Shown here in pieces: positions 55,134 through 64,000 of a stretch of DNA of 64,000 nt (the first letter of the stretch is position 1; each line of letters opens with the position of its first letter). The translations under genes and the position numbers were made by a program. This DNA is from Spinellus fusiger. Taxonomy: Eukaryota; Mucoromycota; Mucoromycetes; Mucorales; Phycomycetaceae. The DNA is taken from assembly GCA_025094145.1 (NCBI GenBank), contig JALLLS010000128.1, forward strand, positions 1-64,000, written 5' to 3'. The notes below the pieces were generated by a model. That model had not been told where the DNA came from, did no database searches, and saw only the letters and a program-made list of their open reading frames with translations.

Positions 55134-56504
55134 CAATCCCATGTAATAGGTGACTAGACAAAAAATCAAAAAAATTTTTTTTTTTTGAAAATTAAAGGCA
55201 TATCTATCAGTCTGAGATGTTCATAACAAAAGGTTCATGGAATAACACAAGATTTTTAACAGTTGCTCTTTAGATGATTGTCTATATCTTCATCATAAAT
55301 ATATTGCTCAGTACTTTGTAGCAAAGCATTTATTCTTCATCACAACGGAGCACCTCTTTGGCATGCTATGCACTAAATTTTCCAGAAATTCATTTGGAAT
55401 CTTCTCCCATTCACCACGCAAGTATCATTCAAGCTGTTTTGTATTGGTTATGCTTGTTTGACGTGGCTAAATATTTTTTTCGAGATAAGCCCAGAAATAC
55501 TCAATTGGGTGAAGATCTGGATTTTATGCAGGCCAAAAATCAAAAATATTCAATCATACATCTCTCTTGTTTTTACTATCTACTATATGTTCCTGTGTGG
55601 CAAGGAGCACCGTCTTCTTGAAAGAGAATGGTCTCATTGAGGTTCTATTGCAATTTTTAGAACCAGGGAAGAAAGTATCTAGCAAGTACATTGACATAAT
55701 TGTCTTGATTAACTGATCTCTCCAAGAGTACAAGAGGTCCTACATCTCCACGCCAAATGCAACACCATACTATGACTGAACCCTTGCTATACTTATATGT
55801 TTGTTGTGTATGACGCTTCTCATACCTTTCATCTCTCTTCCTGATCACTCTAGTCCCTTTATCATTGCCCAAAATTGTAAAACAGGACTCATCAGACCAG
55901 ATGACGTTGCTCTACCTCTCCACTGGCCAATCAGTCTTGTTTTTACACTATTCTCATCGTCTTTGCTTGTGAGTAAGTGTCATACCAGGTTTTCTTGATG
56001 GTGAACATGAAAAAACCCCGAGCTCATTCATGTATTTTAAAAATGTACTACGGCAAATATCCACGCCTGCATCATTAATATTTTTCAAATGATATGCAAT
56101 TGTTTGTATAGGGTTTCTTCGAATAGACAAAACGATAGCCAGTTTTGAAGTGGATGACACCTTTTCAGGTCTTCCTGTACGCAGTTTGGGTCGATTTATG
56201 CCTTCATTTTTATATAATAGAACGATCCTGCCCACCGTGTTCTTTGGGATGTCAAGATTATCAGGAGATTTCTGATAAGCAGCATGTCTTTTCCATTATC
56301 CTATGATTTGACTTCTAATAAACATATCATATTCTCTTCTTTTGATATGACCATCTTTATTTTCTTGGCTAAGAGTTGGCTGATTTTCATTGCTTGAAGT
56401 CATATTTTGAATAAGTTGTAGAATATAATAAAAGACCTCTTTTATTTTTGAAGAATAAAAAATAGAAATTTATCTTTTGTCTAGTCACTTATTACATGGG
56501 ACTG
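55134..56504 (-). mobile_element. Second Tc1/mariner-type element with matched ends
   Basis: 1371 bp flanked by TA (55132-55133 and 56505-56506). The terminal inverted repeats read CA(A/G)TCCCATGTAATA(G/A)GTGACTAGACAAAA, about 30 bp with two mismatches. A dead transposase lies between them. The family is different from that at 8349..9704. Confidence 0.88.
55350..56403 (-). pseudogene. Tc1-like transposase, inactivated (in element 55134..56504)
   Basis: The ATG at 56403 starts a frame (MTSSNENQPTLS) with a stop after about 35 codons. Readable blocks follow: NTVGRIVLLYKNEGI and RTGRPEK (paired helix-turn-helix and GRPR-like linker), IRRNPIQTIAYHLKN, KGSVIVWCCIWRGDVGPLV, then ILFQEDGAPCHTG (second catalytic Asp) and a degenerate NPDLHPIEYFWAYLEK (third acidic residue) near 55500-55470. 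Several stops in the last third make it non-functional. Confidence 0.82.
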
Positions 56505-56950
56505 TACATCGCCTTTAATTCCCTCACATTAATGGAGTGTTATTTTTCTTCTTTGGTTCAGAGCCCTTATATCTCGATATAAGTAAGATTGACACCTTCT
56601 CTCGAGTCCAGTACATCTATGTGTATTACTATTGCTGATGCCTTCCCTTTTTATTTTATTTTTTATTTTAGTAATGTTTAGATTGGTAAACTATTCTTTT
56701 TGATTGAAAAGGTAACAGGGGGCAGGGGATTTCTCAGTTCTTCATGTTCCTCTATAGGCTCTTTACTAGGTCTCATTTCAGGAGTCGGTTATAGAGTAAG
56801 GCCTTTCCCATGGCAGGTATTAAGCGAGTTGTTTTCTCTACAGTCACACACAACTGAATTTAATACTTTTGAAAATAAATTTCAGGACGAGATATTTAGG
56901 ATGTGTTCAACATTAAATAAAACACTCTACATTTGATATAGAAGCTTCAA
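56505..56950. other. Spacer between transposon relics
   Basis: AT-rich; no conserved frame or repeat recognised. Confidence 0.5.
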
Positions 56951-58400
56951 ACTTTCACACACCAAGGCTCAATATTTTCAATTATCGAAAATAGAAAAAT
57001 AATATAGTTAATATTTTTGTATGGTCTCCTTTGTCATCAATCACAGCCTGGCATCTATCTGTTATACTCAGAACTAATCATTGTACAAGTTCAATACCAA
57101 CCCTCTCTCTCTCCTCTGAAAGTAGAGCCTTCAAACTTTCAACATTGATCATAGATACCCTTCTTTTCTTTCTTTCAATTCGTCTTTCCAAGGCCCACCA
57201 GATGTGTTTAATTGGGCTTAATTCAGGTCTTTGTGCGGGCCAGTACTCAAGGCCCCTAATTTGATACATCTCTTTTCATCATCTGGCATAGGCCCCAGTA
57301 TGACAAATAGTACCATTTGATTTTGACAAAAACTCACTCTTATTCTTTATGATGCAATTCAATATGCCAAAGATGGAACTCACCAGTCAAGACTTTTGTT
57401 GTGATAGGTGAGACTGCCGATCAGCTGGATTGGTTAGCAATGAGTCGCTGAGAAGTTCTTTATGAAATAAATAGTCTCAAAGGACTCGCATTCCTTTGAA
57501 GACATAGTGTATATAAACCTTAGGATAGACACTTTTAATAAACATTGAATTTCCTTGTTATCTTCTGAATCATATTGTAGAGGCTAAGCTCGCTCTAAGT
57601 ATTGAAACGGGCAGTAATACCCCTTCTCTCAATTGTTTTTCTGTTTTATCACCATCTCTTTTTCGTCCCTGTAACACCATAGGTTACATACCCTCTTTTT
57701 TCCGTTGTCACTATTGTTGGTGAATTCTCTTTGGTCTCCGTTATCTATCTTTATGCATTAGCAGAAAGACCGTTTTGTTAAGTACATCCCCCAATTCCCT
57801 TTTTGTGTACGATCTTTATGTTGGTAGTCAATCTCTCTCGAGACATATATACCTCTTGAATCTTCCACTGCCTCTAATCATACTTCGATATATTCGTCTT
57901 GATCTACAGTGCTATCAACAAAGACTAATAGGGCAAATCTGCCCACCTAAAAACAGTTACAAATCATGACCCCACCACCAAACTTTGTTGTTGGAACAAT
58001 AGGATTAGGATCATAACATTCTCTAACTTTTCTGATGACACGGGCACCTCTATTGTTCTCTTCCACGGTGTACCTTGACTCATCAGACCAGATGACACCT
58101 TTTCACTGGTCGTTCGTCCAATTGACATGTTCCTTCCAGGTGTCTGAGGTCCCTCTCACTGGCTTTTTTTTTTATTATTATTATTTCATGTTTTCCATGA
58201 CTCTTTAAACTCAATGGCGACTTATGTTCTTTGATTTTTCTGATAATACTCTGAACTGTGGGCTTTTTCATCTCAACTACGTTTGTGATGACAGTCAATT
58301 TTAATCCTGCCTTAAACAGGTAATAAATGGCCCATAATATTCTATCTTTTGCCTTTTCATATTCTCCAGGAGTGTGAGTTTCTGAATTTCTATCTGAAAT
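56951..58400 (-). pseudogene. Tc1-like transposase relic 2
   Basis: The minus-strand C-terminal block YWPAQRPELSPIKHIWWALE at 57240-57180 corresponds to the DWPxQSPDLNPIExLW motif, with Lys for the catalytic Glu. Upstream, 58298-58083 carries an N-terminal-like region (KKPTVQSIIRKIKEH, then RHLEGTCQLDERPVKRCHLV). The middle is too decayed to read. Boundaries are approximate. Confidence 0.65.
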
Positions 58401-59849
58401 ATTGTGTTGGCTTAATAATATTTGGAATGAAAAAGAGTTTTATACAAAAAAAAAATAATACATTTTTTATTATTAAAATTTAGGCACGTATATAATTCAG
58501 TTGTGTGACTGTATAAAGTACTACTACTTTGGCTGCTTCGTAAGCTTCTTCTGGCATCTTCATTGGACTTTTGTATCATGAGATCGGACTTTTGACACAT
58601 TAGTGTTTGTGGCCTTATGAAATGATCGACAGTAGCCACGTGTGATGTGTCTCTTCTTTCAGTTATGTATGAACTCGAGGGGTCTTCCTTTTGGTAATAT
58701 TCCATTTGTTGGGGCCTTTTTTTTTTTTTTTAGTTTTTTAGTTTTCTGTTATTGTTTGTGATGGTATTTTTCTGTTGATCTTGCAAATTATCTTTTTTTA
58801 GGGGATTGTTTCTTTTCTCTCTCTTTTTCTCTTGGAATCTTTTGTTCACGAGTCTTGTATGGCAGCTTTATTGCCTGATCTCTGTACCTGCACTGTCCTG
58901 TGATTAGTGTCGGAAGGGGTTTCACTTTGTCCCTTTTGTAAAATAAATAAATAAAAATAAAAAATAAAAAAACCTTCACCTCAAGTGATGTTGATGGTTG
59001 TGGCCACCTCTTCCAAACCTCACAGGTTTTTTTATTTTTTTATTTTGGAAATTGTTATGATGAATGAATCTTTGGACAAGTCTTTGTTGCATAGTATTCA
59101 GCTTATTCTTCTGTTTATTAGTAAGATATTTTTCTTTTTCTCCTTTATTTTCAAGAAAGAGAAATTGTTCATAGGTTTCTATGGCTGTAGGAGCCTGGAG
59201 TCTTGCGCTTTCAGTGATTTTAAATATAAAACTAACCACTTGGTAGAAATTCACTTGGTGGTCATTGAGTCCAGGGATAAAGTTCCTGTTAATGGTTTCT
59301 AGAATAATCCAGTGCTTGTGTACTTATCTGTGTATTTGTTTCTAGCAAACTTTGGCTTTGTCTCCAAGACACAGAAAACCCATCTTTGAAATTCACTAGT
59401 GTCTGCTCTTTTGTTCTCTTCTATATGCAAGTTTGTATTGGTTTATCGAACTAATTTTTCCACTTGTTTTCTGGTAAATAGTGTCTTATTGGTTACAGTC
59501 GAGGAATCTAAATGACTATCATTCATATTTTTTTTCATGGTGGGTAATTTTAAAATATATAAAGGGGAAGGAACAGAGTTCTTTTTTTTCGAGAATATAT
59601 ATATATGAAAATTAAAGCACGGCTCTGAGAGCAATACTATTTTCTTTGTCTTTGTTTCGCCAACCTATTTTCTTAATCGTCACATTTTTTTTTAGTGATA
59701 AAGAAAAGGTCTTTTAAGTGCATAGCCCTTTTATACATATATTTTGTCTTGATAGTGTTATAGATTTATAGATTCATTAGATATAAGCATATAATCTTCA
59801 ATAAATAAAAAGGAGCGTGTTAATAATACATAGCAGTGGGTTTATTGTA
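58401..59849. other. AT-rich region with no recognised gene
   Basis: Several short chance frames on both strands (for example 58985-59302) with no homology I recognise; poly-T runs at 58720 and 59035. Confidence 0.5.
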
Positions 59850-60950
59850 AAGTATTCGGTAACCACCGTTAGTTTTTGGCATTGATGACTGTTTATCACC
59901 TCTACTCCATGCTAGCAATGAGGCTGTCTGTTACTTTATTCAATATTTGATTCTCCTTTAGCACCAGAGCAGCCTATAATCTCCTCTTGGTGGGATAAAC
60001 CTTCCTGTTTCTCTTGACAGCTTTCTTGGGGTGGCCCTCCCGATACTCAGCTGGGCTGAGATCAGGACTTTGTGAGGGCCAGCAGAGTCATTACTATACC
60101 ATTTTCCTACTCTCTAATTGAGTTGTCTTGTTCTTATGGAGTCTATCATTGTCTTCTTGTAGTTAGTAGCTGACTCTAGGGTTTAGGAGAGAGAATTACT
60201 TGAGTTCATGGCAGTAGGCCTCTCCCAAGACATCAGCATACTTGTCGGAGTCTATTGTACCCTCTACTGCGATTCATCTCCCAAGACCTTCCGCACTGAA
60301 ACAGCCCTATAGTATCACACAACCACGTCCAAATCTATTTGTCTCCAGAACATTTTCGGGACTGAAGACTATGTCATGTTGTCTGGTGACCTTAAAGCCC
60401 CTGTCATGACTCATTAGCTCTACCCTGGACTCATCCAACCAGAATATCTCCTACTACCGTTGATATGTCTGGTCGATGTACCCAAGGGCCCGCCAGAGTC
60501 TTGCCTCTGTGTCTTTTTTTCATAAAAGAGGCTTGACCGCTGTATTAATAATGAAGGCCCCCTTCATCAAGGTACTTCTTCAAAGTCTTTTCAGATGCCT
60601 TGATGACCATGTTATTCATAGTAGCTTCTTTGGTCTGATAAAGATCACTCACAATTTTCTTGTACAGACACTAGAAGGCCCTATTGTCGAGTTTTTTTTT
60701 TCGACTACTCTTGGGTGAAAGTCCGAATCGATTAGTTCTCTTGAGATGCTTCTTTATGCTTCTCACAGTGGAAGAAGGCACGTTGAACATGTAATAAGTC
60801 TCAACCAGGGTGGAATTCAGGTTCAGCATCTGGCAGAGAGATGGCTGAGTGAGTTTCAATGATTTTTTTTTTGTATTCATTAATGAATAAGTCAATACAC
60901 TATGAGGTGTGACACTCGAGTTTCAATGCCGGTATATTTTTCATATATAT
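59850..60950 (-). pseudogene. Tc1-like transposase relic 3
   Basis: On the minus strand a C-terminal segment equivalent to WPSQSPDLSP lies near 60085-60055 (plus strand GGGCTGAGATCAGGACTTTG). An N-terminal helix-turn-helix-like region lies at 60895-60671 (VPSSTVRSIKKHLKR). Plus-strand GGACTCATCCAACCAGAATA near 60430 corresponds to the antisense of the WSDES-type motif. Heavily mutated; ends not found. Confidence 0.62.
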
Positions 60951-62810
60951 CGGGGTTATAATGAAAAGTCTCATGCTATTGGATGAGTGAGATATTGTTA
61001 TAAAAAATATTATTATAAAAAAGGAGAAAAATGGTATATGCTATTTCTTGGTACAGAAACAGCGCAGATTTAAAGAGTCTGGCTTCTTTTGCCTCATTTA
61101 AGCCCAATAAGAAATTAATGTACTTAATTTGAATGCATACACACATCCAGAAAAATAAATAAATAAAAGGTTTAGTTCTCTGTTTCCAATTGACTGATTT
61201 TATGTTGACACCCGGTATTGGATATTCCTAAACAATCTGTACATCTGATTATTTTTGTGTTCCTCCCCCCATCATTTTTCTTTGCGTAGTTTTTTTTTCT
61301 TTGAGTCTTCAATTTTCAGGTTTGTGTATGCCATGAAATAAAACAAATACTTTATAAGATCTTACTGCTTTCTTTTATCTATATTCTATTTACCAAATAT
61401 CAAATTTTATTTATAGAATGATTTAATAAAGTGTTTGATCAAGGGATAAGCATCTATATAAAATTACTAGAAGAAAAACAGTGATATTGCAAAGCCTTCC
61501 TTTCATTAAATGTTATACACAAACCTCAAGATTGAATACACAGACAAATAGTCTGTTGCACAGCAAAAGAATTAAAGACGTATAATGAAACAATAATAAT
61601 ACTAATACTAATACTAATACTAATACTAATACTAATACTAATACTAACATCAAAGGCTACATATGCTAAGCCGGAAAATTAGTTTTAAGCATAAAGCAAT
61701 CTTATTTTATTTCTATTTCTAATGAGGACTAGGCCCAAATTCATTATGGAAATACATATTCTGTATATGGAGAATAGTGAATATTAAAAATTTAGAATAT
61801 GCTATTTTCCTTATTTATTATGTGAGTAATGCTCGCTTCCCCTACATTGCTATGAGGCGGAGTGAATAAAAGAGAAAAACCCTTTTGATGCAAGAACCAT
61901 AGGTGTTAGGGTAGATAGTCACAACTCCTTGAGATGCTTAGCTATATATTCATTTTTATTCTCCATTGAATAAATGGTCAAAGTTTTCAAACTGTAGCTG
62001 TGTATTATTTACAGAAGCAATAGCTCTCTAAATGATGTTAAAGTATGATATTGTTGACTTGGATACTCTTACCCATACTTTTTATTTTCTGCCTATGTTG
62101 CTCTACTTTCCAGGGTTGACATATCATTACAAGCAATATACTCTATTTAGTCATATATTTCTTCTGCTAATTATTTCTATTACTCAGTCATTTATGAATT
62201 CCATTATACAAGAGTAAATCCTCGGCGCACACTCAATTGGAAGAAATCTTTATCCGTAGCCATCCCATTCTGAGATCAACAAACCTCTTGAGATCTTATA
62301 TTGTTCAATATTATAATTATGTTAATGTCGTAGAAACATTTCCCGAAAATAGACATTCAACAAATATAGTTCAGAGCAGCCAACAGGGAAGTGTTACTGT
62401 GTACGTCAGCATACGCAAGAGACATTACATCATCGACAAAATCTTATTATATCAACCAAACTCATTATACTATAGTTGCATAAGTAAATTAGTAGCAAAA
62501 AGGTAGTAGGAAAGAGTTGGAATAGATTCCAATAAAGAATAAGAGATTAACCACACGTTAACTGACTGGATACCTTTGGACTCATGAGATCATTGAAAAC
62601 AACAATCACTTAGTATGCATATTTAACCTTTTATCTTTTATAGTAGTTTTGTAAATAAAGATAATATTTATGCAGAAATATTTAGCATGAATTTTTGATT
62701 AAGATTTACCAATGTACTTGGATATATTAGTCAGATATAGCTCTACAGCTAGATACCTTCTTTGTACACTAAAGACTTTCGGAGAATATAAATTTGTATC
62801 CCTATTCATC
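60951..62810. other. AT-rich intergenic region
   Basis: No coding region supported. It contains the (TAATAC)n microsatellite at 61597-61647. The frame at 62237-62506 (89 codons) has no recognisable similarity. Confidence 0.55.
61597..61647. repeat. Microsatellite (TAATAC)n
   Basis: About eight perfect hexamer units. Confidence 0.9.
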
Positions 62811-62818
62811 TATATAAA
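62811..62818 (+). promoter_or_regulatory. TATA box of the dehydrogenase gene
   Basis: TATATAAA about 102-109 bp upstream of the ATG at 62920. Confidence 0.55.
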
Positions 62819-62919
62819 AACCCATCTTGATTGACATGATAAAAGCACATCTTTCTACCAAAAGAACAAGTTTAAACTCTACTCTTTTCTTGTATTCTTC
62901 TCGAAAAATAATAATAACA

Positions 62920-64000
62920 ATGTCCACACAAGCAGCTATTTCAAAGGTAATTCTTTTAAGCATATTATTAACTTCCATAAAACATTCCTACTCTAACACA
63001 TTTTATCTCTTATAGTTATCTGACCCCGAGCTGTTTCGTAAAAAGGCATTCATTAATAACGAGTGGGTGGATTCTGATGTTAAATTCTCTGTCTATGGTA
63101 ATACACTCGCGTTCATATTTCTCTCTACACAGAGGGAATAGCTCCAGCTCTTTATGGACATGTATGTTTATTTACTGGCTTTACCTTTAGATCCAGCAAC
63201 AAGCCAGGTGATCGACAATGTGGCAGACTTGGGAGCTATAGAAACAAGAGAAGCTATTCGGCATGCATCCAATGCCTTCAAGACCTGGTCACGCACAACA
63301 GCAAAAGAGCGCTATATTCTACTCAAAAAGTGGTCTGATGCTATTAGGATACACCAACAAGATCTTGCTACTATCTTGACATTGGAAAACGGAAAAACGA
63401 AACAGGAGGCTCTGGGTGAAATTGGCTACAGCTCAACCTTCTTTGAGTGGTTTTCAGAAGAAGCTATTCGTTCTTATAGTCAAGTCATTCCTTCTATTGC
63501 CACCGATCAAAGATCAATCACCATTAAACAGCCTATTGGTGTGGTTGGTGTGGTAACTCCATGGAGTAAGTTACCTAAGAATAAGATGTGCCCTTTATAT
63601 ATATATAGAAAATGCTCATGAACACATTACATACTTTCCTAGTGCATCAGTAGTTCGTAAAGTATCTGCTGCTCTTGCTGCTGGATGCACTGTAGTGATC
63701 AAACCCTCTGATGAAACTCCTTACTCTGTCCTGGCACTGTGTGAGTTGGCAAAACGTGTAGGCATTCCTGCTGGTGTAGTGAATGTAATTACTACTCTTA
63801 ATCATGTTTCCGAGGTTGGCAGAGAATTGTGTACAAATCCTTCTGTGCGCAAGATTTCATTTACTGGATCTGTAAGTTAAATTCTTTTTATGAATAGAGT
63901 AAAGATAAAAGTGAAAATACTAACACCTAATGCTTAGACTCAAGTTGGTAAATTATTAATGGAGCAGTCTTCTTCGACAATGAAGAAGGTATCTATGGAA
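62920..64000 (+). CDS. Succinate-semialdehyde dehydrogenase (5' part; continues past the window)
   Basis: Oxidises succinate semialdehyde to succinate with NAD(P)+, the last step of the GABA shunt. Exons: 62920-62946, 63016-63097, 63191-63565, then 63609 or 63633 to 63871, and 63938 onward. The N-terminus [19 protein letters not shown], then [36 protein letters not shown] and [15 protein letters not shown], is typical of the GabD/Uga2 subgroup. [19 protein letters not shown] (cofactor-binding Lys), ISFTGS and [16 protein letters not shown] follow; the catalytic Glu and Cys lie beyond 64000. No mitochondrial presequence is obvious from the first exon (MSTQAAISK), so it may be cytosolic as in yeast. 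The junction after TPW is odd: the canonical acceptor at 63608 inserts nine residues before YFPSAS, while restoring TPWNFP requires an AT acceptor at 63632. Confidence 0.9.

Noticed and set aside
63566..63634. AT-AC (U12-type) intron in the dehydrogenase
   Set aside because: The donor is GTAAGT, not ATATCC, and there is no TCCTTAAC-like branch site; recorded instead as an unexplained acceptor.
1..64000. CRISPR arrays, rRNA genes, biosynthetic or defence gene cluster
   Set aside because: No spaced direct-repeat array of CRISPR type, no rRNA signature, and the host genes are unrelated housekeeping functions on alternating strands.

Overview
The window looks like nuclear DNA of an early-diverging, AT-rich filamentous fungus, most likely Mucoromycotina (Phycomyces/Mucor-like; this is inference). 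The reasons are many short GT-AG introns (about 41-125 bp), fungal orthologues (ADP1-type ABC transporter, WWM1-like WW protein, SLC25 carriers, DNMT2), LINE ORF1 and Tc1/mariner families of the kind common in Mucorales, and a eukaryotic tRNA-Ser. No viral or bacterial segment, CRISPR or rRNA was seen.

Layout. 1-16.5 kb is a nested transposon block: a broken minus-strand Ty3/gypsy remnant, a truncated LINE, three ~577-bp LTR-like copies (one inverted), a reversed LINE ORF1 fragment, a tRNA-Ser(GCU), a structurally complete but dead Tc1 element, an ORF1-only LINE derivative with target-site duplications, and a decayed two-ORF LINE with a poly-A tail. 18.9-50 kb is the gene-bearing core: DGAT2 (+), ADP1-type ABCG transporter (-), a class II histone deacetylase carrying an AT-hook and a chromo-barrel/Tudor-knot module (+), nucleoporin Nup85 (-), a large acidic repeat protein (-), a WWM1-like WW protein (+), a mitochondrial carrier (-), a ZCCHC8-like zinc-knuckle/PSP protein (+), a seven-helix receptor with a long tail (-) and DNMT2 (+). 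50-54 kb is a second LINE block on the minus strand: an RT-bearing LINE interrupted by a second, younger ORF1-only copy with a 16-bp duplication. 54.3-61 kb is a graveyard of at least four Tc1/mariner relics. The window ends inside a succinate-semialdehyde dehydrogenase gene (+).

The host genes do not form an operon or cluster. They are ordinary housekeeping genes: lipid storage, RNA surveillance, chromatin, nuclear pore, GABA shunt and tRNA methylation. I rebuilt exon structures by hand from splice signals and reading phase. ADP1, DNMT2, the receptor, DGAT2 and most of Nup85 and the deacetylase close in frame throughout. Their N-termini (deacetylase, Nup85, carrier) and the ZCCHC8-like start are uncertain.

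The most noteworthy items are: (i) the AT-hook/chromo-barrel/HDAC fusion with a 9-nt microexon encoding part of the zinc-binding motif; (ii) a repeated ORF1-plus-3'UTR element lacking RT whose three tail copies all abut CTGTA; (iii) a clean CpG-deamination signature between the two ORF1-only copies; (iv) two GC-AG introns in DNMT2; (v) an apparently non-canonical acceptor in the dehydrogenase at its catalytic Asn motif.
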